This document shows positions 25,158 through 33,854 of a stretch of DNA of 64,000 nt, in pieces. Location: contig CAKQUE010000005.1 in NCBI GenBank assembly GCA_934277435.1, forward strand, positions 1 to 64,000, read 5' to 3'. Within the stretch, counting starts at the first letter, position 1. Each line of letters begins with the position of its first letter. The notes beneath the pieces are model-generated. The model was not told the origin of the DNA, did not search any database, and worked only from the letters and a program-made list of their open reading frames with translations. The stretch is from an uncultured Alphaproteobacteria bacterium. GTDB taxonomy: Bacteria > Pseudomonadota > Alphaproteobacteria > RF32 > CAG-239. The translations under genes and the position numbers were made by a program.

Positions 25158-25782
25158 TGTTTACACCTTCCATTTTTATACTGTTAAAAATTAAATTAAA
25201 TCCTTGTCTGACTGTTTTTTCAAAATCCAGAGTCATTCTTTTTGCCAAATAGTTTTCTAAAAGCCCCATCCATAGAGCTTGCAAAATTTCCGTAATACTT
25301 TCAACATCAACATCGGCTCTTATTTTTTTATTTTCTTTCAGCTCGCATAATGTGTCAATCATAATTTTGCGTGAAACCTCTTTGGTCTTTTCCACCAAAG
25401 GGCGGATTTTTACCAAAATAGCTTCGCTCCATTCCATTTGACAGGTAATAAAAAAGATAAATTTATATTCCAGCGGATTCTCTTTCATATAATGATAAGC
25501 AAGTAGCATCATATCCGCCAAAACATTCAAATCTTCTTCTCTTTTCCCGTTGCGAAAATCTTCAAGTCGCTTAATATGTTTTTGCACAAATTCATTGATT
25601 AGTGCAGCGACAATGTCCGGCTTGTTGCGAAAGTACCAATAAACCGCTCCTTTAGTTAAATTTATGCGTTTGGCTATTTCATCAAAAGTGGTTTTTGAAT
25701 AGCCTTTTTCATAAAAAATATCCATGGCTGATTCTAAAATCGCCTGTCTGGTTTGTTCAGCATCTTCTTTTGTTCTGCGCAT
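25147..25782 (-). CDS. TetR/AcrR-type repressor of the efflux operon
   Basis: A 211-aa regulator with an N-terminal helix-turn-helix (RQAILESAMDIFYEKGYSKT then FDEIAKRINLTKGAVYWYF), typical of AcrR-like repressors that sense toxic ligands. The ligand-binding half is helical and diverged as usual. The frame stays open up to 25866; the ATG at 25782 is preferred because AGAGG sits 10 nt before it, while the ATG at 25791 is only 1 nt from that site. The promoter contains a half-site and is followed upstream by a perfect palindrome (25861-25878), implying autoregulation together with the pump genes. Confidence 0.9.
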   Translation of the reverse strand: MRRTKEDAEQTRQAILESAMDIFYEKGYSKTTFDEIAKRINLTKGAVYWYFRNKPDIVAALINEFVQKHIKRLEDFRNGKREEDLNVLADMMLLAYHYMKENPLEYKFIFFITCQMEWSEAILVKIRPLVEKTKEVSRKIMIDTLCELKENKKIRADVDVESITEILQALWMGLLENYLAKRMTLDFEKTVRQGFNLIFNSIKMEGVNNEN

Positions 25783-25806
25783 TGCGGGCATACCTCTAAA
25801 TTTTAT

Positions 25807-25834
25807 ATTATACCAGAAAGTATGTATAAAACAA
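25807..25834 (-). promoter_or_regulatory. Putative promoter of the tetR-efflux operon
   Basis: On the minus strand TATAAT (25812-25807) is a consensus -10 element, with a TTGTTT-like -35 about 16 nt upstream. The motif GTATGTATA (25820-25828, plus strand), a half of the nearby palindrome, lies inside the spacer. Confidence 0.55.
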
Positions 25835-25860
25835 AATCCAAAAACTTCAATATTTATTTT

Positions 25861-25878
25861 ATACATACAGGTATGTAT
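25861..25878. promoter_or_regulatory. Palindromic operator for the TetR/AcrR regulator
   Basis: ATACATAC-AG-GTATGTAT is a perfect palindrome with 8-bp arms. It resembles AcrR-type operators, which also contain TACATACA/TGTATGTA. A further half-site lies in the promoter at 25820-25828. It sits between the regulator gene and the next gene. Confidence 0.75.
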
Positions 25879-25890
25879 ATTTATTTGGGT

Positions 25891-26970
25891 CTAATATTTT
25901 TTTGCCCACGCCGGTAAAGCGCGACCACGGGAGTCTTGATGAGATGGGGCAGAAACTGTATCGTTAGTCGGAGCAGTATTTTTTTCTTTGTTCTCAGTTT
26001 CAGAACTTTCAGCTGCGTCTAAGTTTGAGTCTATGTGTCTGGTAAGCGGTTTTATCTTTTTTCCGGCCTCTTCGCCACCATCTTCATTTTCATCGTTATC
26101 AGGTGAAAAATCTTCATCTATTATTGAATTAGCATTAAAAGCGGCAGTTTTGAGCCAAAATTCAAAGCTCTCATTATAAAACTGAATGCAAGTTTCAACG
26201 GTCACAGCGCTTTTAGCCTTGCTTTTTTTCCTAACATACGATGTTAGCGAGCACATTCGATTGCGAAAAGCAAGCCAGCTATCAAACATATCGCGGAAAT
26301 TACCATTCTTGATATCCGGACCATTGTTCCATTTTCCGGTAACAGGAGTATCCATCAGTGTCGCCATATAGTCTTTAATTGACTTTATACTGCGTTCGGA
26401 TTCTGCTTTTAAGCAATCTGCTCTTTTGTTTTTATTTTCTATGCAAGTATTGTATTGATCGTCATGATCTATTTGTAAATATTTGTTTCCGCCGTCTACA
26501 TTGCTTAATTTGCTCGAATATGGATTCTTGGGAGAATTTTTATTTAAGGTATAAAGCAGTTGGTTCAAATAATCCAGATGGTTGTAATTTTGAAAAAGAA
26601 TGCAAGCGTTTTCTGGTTCAAACAGAGGTTCGGTATATTTGGCCGCAACTTTATGCAACGAGCAAAAACGGTTGCGGTAGGCCAGCCAGCTTTCATACAT
26701 ATCTCGCAGCATATCACGATTGGCTTCAAAAGAGCCGTTCCAATCGTTTATTTGTGGGTCAGCCAAAAGGTTTTTATACATAATTTTAACGCCTTTTAAT
26801 ACCCTTGCATGTTCCTCTTTCACACAGTTGTCATGGTCTCCTGTTGTTCTCACGCAATATGTATAGGCCTCATCGCTGGAATAATCCGGAATAACAAAGT
26901 CATCGACACCACTAGCAATGGCAAGGCTGGAAGATAAAATTGTACTGAAGAAGAGAAAGTATTTAAGCAT
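25891..26970 (-). CDS. Secreted protein with two LprI-like (DUF1311) domains
   Basis: A 359-aa exported protein with a signal peptide (MLKYFLFFSTILSSSLAIAS). Two copies of a domain with conserved cysteines and an AWxxYRxxxC-like motif are visible: MYESWLAYRNRFCSL (near 95) and MFDSWLAFRNRMCSL (near 230). Each is preceded by a segment with CV..HDNCVKEE or CIENKNKRADCLKAE. This pattern matches the LprI/DUF1311 family, some members of which inhibit lysozyme. The C-terminal 80 residues are acidic, low-complexity and probably disordered. The ATG at 26970 gives the signal peptide at the very start; one at 26982 is also possible. Confidence 0.7.
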   Translation of the reverse strand: MLKYFLFFSTILSSSLAIASGVDDFVIPDYSSDEAYTYCVRTTGDHDNCVKEEHARVLKGVKIMYKNLLADPQINDWNGSFEANRDMLRDMYESWLAYRNRFCSLHKVAAKYTEPLFEPENACILFQNYNHLDYLNQLLYTLNKNSPKNPYSSKLSNVDGGNKYLQIDHDDQYNTCIENKNKRADCLKAESERSIKSIKDYMATLMDTPVTGKWNNGPDIKNGNFRDMFDSWLAFRNRMCSLTSYVRKKSKAKSAVTVETCIQFYNESFEFWLKTAAFNANSIIDEDFSPDNDENEDGGEEAGKKIKPLTRHIDSNLDAAESSETENKEKNTAPTNDTVSAPSHQDSRGRALPAWAKKY

Positions 26971-27024
26971 GTTGAACCCCATTTTTTACGAACATGATAT
27001 AAGCATAATCTCAAAAAGTAAAGA

Positions 27025-27786
27025 CTATATTAAACAAGAAGATGTTTCTTCAAAACCCAAACCCTGGCGCAAAATTATTTGAGCCTCGTCGCTGTATTCG
27101 CCGTTTGCTAAATGGGTGTAAAAAGGTGGCAAAATTCGGCTAGGCGCTTTAGAATCTTTTTGCGCCGATATAATAATCCTTTTTGCTGTTTGCATATTTT
27201 TGGAATATATCGGTAAAATAGTCATATTTCCGGCTTTGCCGTAGAGAACGCTGCAAATATGCGGTAAGGCTTCGGCTCTGTTTATCATATATATTTTGCC
27301 AAAAGGTTTCGCCATTTTTAGGCAAAACTCGAGCCAATGGCGTAAATCAAAATTTGTATGGTTGTGGGCGGTTGCTTTACTTTTATTTGGCGATGGCATG
27401 TCGTGCTCGCTGTATGGTGGGTTAGTGACAACAGCATCAAAAGAGCAGGGCAAAAGACCATTTTCTTTTGCGCCCAAGCGGATGTCGGCATTTTGAAAAT
27501 GCAAATTGGAATAGTTATTGCTTTGTGCGCTGAAGTTTGATAACTCTGCTAATTCAGGTTGTATTTCTAATCCGGTGATTATTGGGTTTTGTTGTTTTAA
27601 TCTTTCTGCCAAACACAATGAAACAGCTCCGGTTCCTGAGCCGACATCAAGAATTTTCCCGCATTTGGAAGCAGATACAAATGCGGCCAGCAAAACTGCG
27701 TCAGTTGATGCTCTATACCCATCTACGGGTTGAAATATTTTTACTTTTTTATCCAATAGGTAATCAGATGTGTGTTCTGGCAGCAT
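27025..27786 (-). CDS. tRNA1(Val) (adenine-37-N6)-methyltransferase-like protein
   Basis: A 253-aa SAM-dependent methyltransferase. The N-terminal region (FQPVDGYRASTDAVLLAAF) is typical of the TrmN6/YfiC group, motif I is KILDVGSGTGAVSLCLA and the catalytic motif is VVTNPPYSE. E. coli TrmN6 modifies A37 of tRNA1(Val); the same substrate is likely but not shown. AAGGA precedes the ATG at 27786. The gene lies just behind the ferredoxin terminator on the minus strand. Confidence 0.85.
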   Translation of the reverse strand: MLPEHTSDYLLDKKVKIFQPVDGYRASTDAVLLAAFVSASKCGKILDVGSGTGAVSLCLAERLKQQNPIITGLEIQPELAELSNFSAQSNNYSNLHFQNADIRLGAKENGLLPCSFDAVVTNPPYSEHDMPSPNKSKATAHNHTNFDLRHWLEFCLKMAKPFGKIYMINRAEALPHICSVLYGKAGNMTILPIYSKNMQTAKRIIISAQKDSKAPSRILPPFYTHLANGEYSDEAQIILRQGLGFEETSSCLI

Positions 27787-27803
27787 AATTTTTCCTTTTA
27801 TAT

Positions 27804-27833
27804 AAAAAAACTCAGGAGCCGAAACCCCTGAGT
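27804..27833 (-). terminator. Terminator of the ferredoxin gene
   Basis: ACTCAGG (27810-27816) pairs with CCTGAGT (27827-27833); on the minus strand the stem is followed by a run of T. Confidence 0.85.
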
Positions 27834-27853
27834 CAAATCAATTTGTTTTCAAA

Positions 27854-28093
27854 TTAATCATTTGCGTTAGGGCAAACTTTAGCCTGTTCGGCATTAAATT
27901 TGATAGCTGCTTCGTCAGCTTCGGCATCGCTGCAAATAGCGCTTTGAGGGCATTCGGAAATGCAAACTCCGCAATCAATGCAGGTATCCGGATCTACAAC
28001 ATACTGTTCTTCGCTAACGTGGAAAGCGCTAACAGGGCAAACAGAAGCGCAAGTACCGCATTTAACACAGTTGTTATTTACTACTGAAGGCAT
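27854..28093 (-). CDS. Ferredoxin, two [4Fe-4S] clusters
   Basis: A 79-aa electron carrier with two cluster motifs, CVKCGTCASVCP (near residue 9) and CIDCGVCISECP (near residue 38), so eight cluster cysteines. A further Cys lies near the C-terminus (KVCPNAND). The short bacterial two-cluster type fits low-potential, often anaerobic metabolism. The gene is monocistronic, with GGAG before the start and a strong terminator behind it. Confidence 0.95.
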   Translation of the reverse strand: MPSVVNNNCVKCGTCASVCPVSAFHVSEEQYVVDPDTCIDCGVCISECPQSAICSDAEADEAAIKFNAEQAKVCPNAND

Positions 28094-28166
28094 GTTTAAT
28101 TCTCCTTAAAAATTTTATATCAGCAACGTTAATCTAAAAACATTTATGGATAAAAGCAAGTATTTT

Positions 28167-29945
28167 TTAGCTTTCTCGCCCATTTTTATTTCGTTTGACC
28201 GAAACTGCAATATAGGTTTGTTCCTTCTTTTTGTTCAAAAAGCTAGGAGTTAAATGAGACGGCAAAATATCGGCAACGCACTTTTCATCATGTTCTGCTC
28301 TCATCATATCTAAAACTTGTGCTGTAAGTTGCGGGTCATCGTTGAATTGCGGCATACCGTTCTTCATCACATAATCGGGACGTGTTTGATAGCGTCTAAC
28401 TGTTCTTAATCGTCCTTTGACTATTTCTTTGGTTGCAACCCGAACTTTTTTCATTTTGATAGAACCATCAGGATTCTTTTTGCAGACCAAACATTGATCA
28501 AGAGTCAAATTGTAGCAGCTTACAGGTTTGAAATTAACTAGCTCATTAGGATTAAGTTTATCTTTTAAAACCAAATTCAGCATAAAAAATCTTTTCGGAA
28601 TTCCTGCGTCGATATTCCAAATAGCCAGACATTGACTTAAATATTTATTTGATTTACCAGAATTTAGGGCTTCAACAAAGCGGGAATCTTCAAATTGTTT
28701 GTTGGCCACATAGGCAAAGCTTTTGGTTACAAACATTTTCTTTGCATTCAGTTTAACTTTTATGGATTCCAGAATTTTTGGCAGCATATAAAAATAAGAA
28801 ACTCTTTCAACTTGCTCCATGCCTTGTTCTTTTGTAACAGATTGTCCCATCTGTACAAAGGCTGAAACTTTGCCAGAAGCGCCGCGTTTTTCCAAAGGCT
28901 GTCCTTTTGCGTCCAAATAATTTGTGCAGCCGTATCCTAACGTTGCAAAACCCTTTTGATCATCAATTGCTGTGCCATAAAAATTCTCGGCAAAAGCTAC
29001 AAACAACTTGAAATTCGGCTGCGTTTTTATAAAAACGTCTAAATTATGGCGTTGCACGTCATTAAGTTTGTCTTTGCCAAGCCCGCGCTCAGTTAAAAAT
29101 TCTTTTACGTTTTTATCAAGTAAATCAAAACCTTTTGCGTTCTTTTGTTTTTTGTTAGAATAGTTTAAAACAGACTGTGGTACCGAATTTAGAATTTTAG
29201 TCGGAGAAACGCTGGCTTCGGTAACAAATTCTTCTCTGTCTTTTTCTGCTGCCGGCTTATAAGCGCTAATAGTCAAAAGTGCGGCCAAGGTTGTTGTGCC
29301 AAAAGCAATTTGAATTTTGTTGCGATTTCTATTCCAAATTCTTTTTATTTGTTCCAAATGGCGTATATATTTTTTGCCTAGAGCCTCCAATATAGGTTGG
29401 GATAAATGTTTTAGAGCTCCAGAGATTTTAGAATTTTTTTGTTTGACTATTTTTCCCATTTTTGCCGCCGAAACAAGAGCTTTGTCTTGTAGATTTTGCA
29501 GCAGATAAGCATTATATTCCCTACCAAGTTTTTTTACATTTTCGCTATCAACTTTTACATAACAAGGTTTATCTGGAAAAGCTTTATTTAGAGCCATAGT
29601 CAGTCGTATGGCCTTAATATAGCGTTTGTTGATTTCGTCAGCAACTTTTATCGCAGCGTCTCTTGGGTCTAAGTTATGCAGACGATAGGGGCAGACAATA
29701 ATTGTATCCTTAAAACGCAGAGTGGGAATTTTGCGATATCCTTTTTCAGAATATTTTTTTATTTCATTTGCTTGTTGTATTAAATATTTACTAAACAGCG
29801 CTTTTTCTAATTCCTCATAATTACCCATTGGGTTGGCGTAAGCGTATGGTACAATAAAATCATACGCTCCTAATGATATTTTTACAGCATCAAGACGGCT
29901 GTTGCCATATTCATTCAATAAAAAATCTTCATATTCTTTTTTCAT
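28167..29945 (-). CDS. Membrane-anchored lysozyme-like protein (GH24)
   Basis: A 592-aa protein in three parts. The first is a basic, helical N-terminal region (1-210) that I do not recognise. The second is a single membrane segment near 220-240 (IQIAFGTTTLAALLTISAY). The third, after a linker, is a C-terminal domain with FAENFYGTAIDDQKGFATLGYG. Its Glu320, Asp329 and Thr335 have exactly the spacing of the T4-lysozyme catalytic triad (E, +9 D, +15 T), so peptidoglycan hydrolysis is likely. The frame opens at 29969, but the ATG at 29945 has GGAG 9 nt upstream. No holin or phage gene is nearby, so it is a cellular rather than prophage enzyme. Confidence 0.65.
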   Translation of the reverse strand: MKKEYEDFLLNEYGNSRLDAVKISLGAYDFIVPYAYANPMGNYEELEKALFSKYLIQQANEIKKYSEKGYRKIPTLRFKDTIIVCPYRLHNLDPRDAAIKVADEINKRYIKAIRLTMALNKAFPDKPCYVKVDSENVKKLGREYNAYLLQNLQDKALVSAAKMGKIVKQKNSKISGALKHLSQPILEALGKKYIRHLEQIKRIWNRNRNKIQIAFGTTTLAALLTISAYKPAAEKDREEFVTEASVSPTKILNSVPQSVLNYSNKKQKNAKGFDLLDKNVKEFLTERGLGKDKLNDVQRHNLDVFIKTQPNFKLFVAFAENFYGTAIDDQKGFATLGYGCTNYLDAKGQPLEKRGASGKVSAFVQMGQSVTKEQGMEQVERVSYFYMLPKILESIKVKLNAKKMFVTKSFAYVANKQFEDSRFVEALNSGKSNKYLSQCLAIWNIDAGIPKRFFMLNLVLKDKLNPNELVNFKPVSCYNLTLDQCLVCKKNPDGSIKMKKVRVATKEIVKGRLRTVRRYQTRPDYVMKNGMPQFNDDPQLTAQVLDMMRAEHDEKCVADILPSHLTPSFLNKKKEQTYIAVSVKRNKNGRES

Positions 29946-30091
29946 TTTACCAAACTCCAGCTCTGACATTATTAGTATAAAACAAGTTTTTACAAAAGTC
30001 TAGAGGTATTTAGACAAAATAAAATTTTGGTTAAACAGCTTGGAAAATTTATTATGGCTATTATCTATTCAAAATAAAAAAAGGAGAAATT

Positions 30092-31024
30092 ATGGCAGAA
30101 TATAAGGCTGATGTTTTAATAATTGGTTCTGGCCCTGCTGGATATACAGCGGGAATTTACACGGCGCGCGCCGGACTAAAATCATTGATTGTTTCCGGAA
30201 AACAAAAAGGTGGACAGCTGATACTTTCTAGTGAAGTTGACAATTATCCTGGGTTTGTCGAAACAATGACCGGCTTTGAAATAATGGAAAAAATGTGGCG
30301 TCAAGCTGAGGCCAGAGGCGTTGAAATTGTTGATGATATTATTACTGAAGTTGATTTTTTTGATCGTCCGTTTACTTGCAGTTCTGCGGCCGGCAATTCA
30401 TATCAATCAAAAGCTATTATCGTAGCAACAGGTTCATCTGTAAAGTGGTTGGGGTTACCGAGTGAACAAAAATATATGGGACATGGAGTTTCCTCTTGCG
30501 CAACTTGTGACGGCTTTTTTTATCGCGGAAAAGAGGTTGCAGTAGTTGGTGGAGGCAATACAGCTGCAGAGGAGGCGCTTTATTTGGCTACAGTTACCGA
30601 TAAGGTTTATCTAATCCATCGCCGACATTCTTTGCGCGCCGATACGGTTTTACAGCAACGTTTAATGCAAAATCGCAAAATTGTAATGGTTTGGAATAGT
30701 GTTATTGAAGAAGTTTTGGGAACTGATGAACCGCTTTCGGTTACCGGATTAAAAATCCGCAATGTAAAAACAGATATGCAAAAAACATTGCATGTTTCCG
30801 GACTGTTTGTGGCTATTGGACATCATCCAAACACCGAATTGTTTAGAAATTATCTAAACTTGACTTCAGGAGGGTATATTGCTGTGCTTTCAGATGGAGG
30901 CGTCACAAATGTGAAAGGAGTTTTTGCCGCCGGAGACGTTTGCAGTCTAGAACATCACCAAGCGGTGATTGCTGCCGGTTCAGGAGCTAAGGCGGCTCTG
31001 GAAACCATAAAATTTTTGCGCTAA
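30092..31024 (+). CDS. trxB: Thioredoxin reductase
   Basis: FAD enzyme that passes electrons from NADPH to thioredoxin. The FAD site is VLIIGSGPAGYTAGIYTARA. The redox pair is CATC (Cys136, Cys139). The NADPH site is VAVVGGGNTAAEEALYLA. The C-terminal GVFAAGDV closes the FAD domain. The length of 310 aa is normal. It stands alone between the lysozyme gene (divergent) and infA (convergent). Confidence 0.96.
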   Translation: MAEYKADVLIIGSGPAGYTAGIYTARAGLKSLIVSGKQKGGQLILSSEVDNYPGFVETMTGFEIMEKMWRQAEARGVEIVDDIITEVDFFDRPFTCSSAAGNSYQSKAIIVATGSSVKWLGLPSEQKYMGHGVSSCATCDGFFYRGKEVAVVGGGNTAAEEALYLATVTDKVYLIHRRHSLRADTVLQQRLMQNRKIVMVWNSVIEEVLGTDEPLSVTGLKIRNVKTDMQKTLHVSGLFVAIGHHPNTELFRNYLNLTSGGYIAVLSDGGVTNVKGVFAAGDVCSLEHHQAVIAAGSGAKAALETIKFLR

Positions 31025-31044
31025 CTAAACTAGGTAAAAATAAA

Positions 31045-31066
31045 AGAGCCTTAACGGCTCTTTGTT
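31045..31066. terminator. Terminator between trxB and infA
   Basis: AGAGCC (31045-31050) pairs with GGCTCT (31056-31061), with T-rich tails on both strands. It serves the convergent trxB and infA genes. Confidence 0.75.
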
Positions 31067-31287
31067 TAGTCTTTATGACGGAATGTAATGCGTCCTTTTG
31101 TCAGGTCATACGGTGTCATTTCAATATCGACTTTGTCGCCAACCATAACTCTAATACGGAACTTGCGCATTTTACCGGCAGTATGTGCCAAAATTTCTAC
31201 ACCGTTTTCCAAACGAACGCGAAACATGGCGTTAGGTAGTTTTTCAATAACTTCACCGGTTAATTCCAACAATTCTTCTTTACTCAT
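31066..31287 (-). CDS. infA: Translation initiation factor IF-1
   Basis: A 73-aa single OB-fold factor that occupies the ribosomal A-site during initiation. MSKEELLELTGEVIEKLPNA, FRVRLENGVEILAHTAGKMR and the C-terminal YDLTKGRITFRHK are standard. The ATG at 31287 (GAGG upstream) is chosen over an earlier in-frame ATG at 31317. Confidence 0.97.
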   Translation of the reverse strand: MSKEELLELTGEVIEKLPNAMFRVRLENGVEILAHTAGKMRKFRIRVMVGDKVDIEMTPYDLTKGRITFRHKD

Positions 31288-31378
31288 TAAAACCTCATTT
31301 TTTTCAATATTTGTCAAAGGTATAACTGCTTATAATCAATTTTGCAAGTAATTTTGTCAGCAATCCTCTAAAAATACG

Positions 31379-33841
31379 TTATTTTTTTTCTGTCACAATC
31401 TTTATTGCTTCTTCGGCGGTTAAAGAACTTGGCGCATAACCCTTTGGAATGGCGTAATTATTTTTCCCGCATTTCAAATACATTCCATACCGACCTTTAT
31501 TGAGGGTAATATCTTCTTTAGTGGTCGGATGTTGTGCCAAAACTGTTGGTTCAGGCTTGGCAACGGCGTTTTTCAAAAGTTCTTCCGCCCGCTCTGCAGT
31601 AATATTAAAAATATTATCTTCTCCGCTTAGCGATTTTGATTTTGTGCCCTGTTTAATATATTGGCCGAATTTACCGATATTAGCTTCAATGCCATTACCT
31701 AAATCACGCGGCAAAGAAAGTAAAATCTGCGCTTGTTCAGCTGTTAATTCCTCTGGTTTTATAAACTTAGGCAAAGAACAGCGTTTTGGTTTTTCCGTAT
31801 TGCCGTTGGCATCGCCGAGCTGAACGTAGTAGCCGTATGGGCCTTTGCGTAAGTATACATTTTGCTCATTCATTTGACACAAAATCTTATCTTCTCCGCT
31901 AGCCAGTTTTTGAGCGCTGGCGTTGGCGGCTTCTTGCTCTTCTTCTTTCGTGTCGGTCAAAGGTTTGGTATAAGAACATTCCGGATAGTTCGAACACCCT
32001 AAAAATGCACCGAATTTACCAAATTTTATGCTCAAACGACCTTTTCCACATTTAGGGCAAATTCTTGGGTCTGAGCCGTCTTCGCGCGGTGGAAACAGAT
32101 GAGCAGACAAAGCTTCATCAACTTTGTTAATAACTTCTGTCAGTTGCAGAGGTTTAACCTCATCTATGTTTTTAATAAACTTAGCCCAAAATCCGGCCAG
32201 CAGTTTTTTCCATTGCATGGCGCCGGCAGAAACATCATCCAAGAATTCTTCCATCTGCGCTGTAAAATCATATTCCACATATTTTTTGAAGAAGTTTTCC
32301 AAGAATACGGTTACTATTCGACCGCGGTCTTCCGGAATAAAACGCAATTTCTCCACTTTAACATATTTGCGTTCTTGTAAAACAGCAATTATGTTGGCGT
32401 AGGTAGATGGTCTACCGATGCCAAGCTCTTCCAGCTTTTTAACTAAACTTGCTTCCGTAAATCTTGGCGGTGGCGTGGTAAAATGCTGAGCCGGCTTAAT
32501 TTCTTTCTTTTCAACAGATTCGCCGGTTTCCACATTAGGCAGAATTGCATTTTCATCATCTTCATCAGAATCATCTTTACTTTCTTGATAAAGTTTCAAA
32601 AATCCGTCAAATTGAATTACTTGACCGTTGGCACGCAATAAAATTTTGCCGTCAGCCGATTTTGCGTCAACCACAACTCTATCTAAAATAGCCGGATTCA
32701 TTTGGCAGGCAACGGTGCGTTTCCAAATCAGCTCATAAAGTTTGTAGGCGTCGCTGTCTAATTTTAACTCCATTTTTTTAGGAGTGTTCATAACGTCAGA
32801 CGGACGGATAGCCTCGTGCGCTTCCTGAGCATTTTTTGTTTTGTTTTTATATTCTTTAGCGGTCTTTGGCAAATAGCTTGCGCCAAAATATTTTTCAATA
32901 GCTTCGCGGCAGGCTTTTATGGCTTCTTTAGAAAGGTTAACCGCGTCGGTACGCATATAAGTGATAATACCTGCTTCATAAAGTTTTTGCGCTACTTGCA
33001 TAGTTTTTTTTGCCGAAAAACGCAGTTTACGGGCAGCCTCTTGCTGTAGGGTAGAGGTCGTGAACGGCGGCGCCGGATAGCGGCTGGCTTTTTTGCGCTC
33101 AACATTGGAAATTGCAAAATTTTGCGCCTCGATTTTTGCTTTGGCGGCCAGAGCTTTTTCTTCGCTGTTAATTGTAAACTTGTCTAATTTTTTGCCGTCC
33201 AAATTGATTAAGTGTGTCAGCATCTCAGCTTTTTGCGCTGTCAACAAATCAACATCAATTGTCCAATATTCTTCCGCCTTAAATTTATCAATTTCATTTT
33301 CGCGGTCGCAAATCAAACGTAGAGCCACTGATTGTACGCGTCCTGCCGATTTAGACCCCGGAAGTTTGCGCCACAAAATCGGTGACAAATTGAACCCAAC
33401 CAAATAATCAAGAGCACGCCGAGCCATATAGGCACTGACTAAATCTTGGTCTATCTCGCGAGGGTTTTCAATACCTTCTTTGACTGCAGATTTTGTAATT
33501 TCATGAAAAACTACACGCTCAATTTTTTTGCCGTTCAGTTTTTTCTTTTCTTTCAGTTCTTCTAGAATATGCCAAGCAATAGCTTCTCCTTCTCTATCCG
33601 GGTCGGATGCGAGAATAAGCGTATCGCAGTCTTTAAGCGCAGCGATAATGTCGTTTAGGTGCTTTTTGCCCACTGGACTAAACTCCCAAGTCATGGCAAA
33701 GTCATTGTCAGGATCAACAGATCCGTCTTTGCTGGGTAAATCGCGGATATGTCCATAGCTGGCCAAAACTTTATAGTCTGAACCTAGATACTTATTGATT
33801 GTTTTGGCTTTTGCCGGAGATTCTACAACAACTAATTTCAT
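31379..33841 (-). CDS. topA: DNA topoisomerase I
   Basis: Relaxes negative supercoils by single-strand passage. The Toprim domain starts MKLVVVESPAKAKTINKYLG and contains DPDREGEAIAWHI. The active-site Tyr295 is in GIITYMRTDA. The C-terminus has one clear zinc-ribbon (CPKCGKGRLS ... GCSNYPECSYT) followed by repeats without cysteines. The ATG at 33841 has AAGGTG 9 nt upstream. It follows dprA by 13 nt, the common alphaproteobacterial order plsY-dprA-topA. Confidence 0.97.
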   Translation of the reverse strand: MKLVVVESPAKAKTINKYLGSDYKVLASYGHIRDLPSKDGSVDPDNDFAMTWEFSPVGKKHLNDIIAALKDCDTLILASDPDREGEAIAWHILEELKEKKKLNGKKIERVVFHEITKSAVKEGIENPREIDQDLVSAYMARRALDYLVGFNLSPILWRKLPGSKSAGRVQSVALRLICDRENEIDKFKAEEYWTIDVDLLTAQKAEMLTHLINLDGKKLDKFTINSEEKALAAKAKIEAQNFAISNVERKKASRYPAPPFTTSTLQQEAARKLRFSAKKTMQVAQKLYEAGIITYMRTDAVNLSKEAIKACREAIEKYFGASYLPKTAKEYKNKTKNAQEAHEAIRPSDVMNTPKKMELKLDSDAYKLYELIWKRTVACQMNPAILDRVVVDAKSADGKILLRANGQVIQFDGFLKLYQESKDDSDEDDENAILPNVETGESVEKKEIKPAQHFTTPPPRFTEASLVKKLEELGIGRPSTYANIIAVLQERKYVKVEKLRFIPEDRGRIVTVFLENFFKKYVEYDFTAQMEEFLDDVSAGAMQWKKLLAGFWAKFIKNIDEVKPLQLTEVINKVDEALSAHLFPPREDGSDPRICPKCGKGRLSIKFGKFGAFLGCSNYPECSYTKPLTDTKEEEQEAANASAQKLASGEDKILCQMNEQNVYLRKGPYGYYVQLGDANGNTEKPKRCSLPKFIKPEELTAEQAQILLSLPRDLGNGIEANIGKFGQYIKQGTKSKSLSGEDNIFNITAERAEELLKNAVAKPEPTVLAQHPTTKEDITLNKGRYGMYLKCGKNNYAIPKGYAPSSLTAEEAIKIVTEKK

Positions 33842-33854
33842 TTTATTATACACC

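Noticed and set aside
28167..29945. Prophage remnant because of the lysozyme domain
   Set aside because: No holin, structural, integrase or other phage genes nearby; the enzyme has its own membrane anchor.
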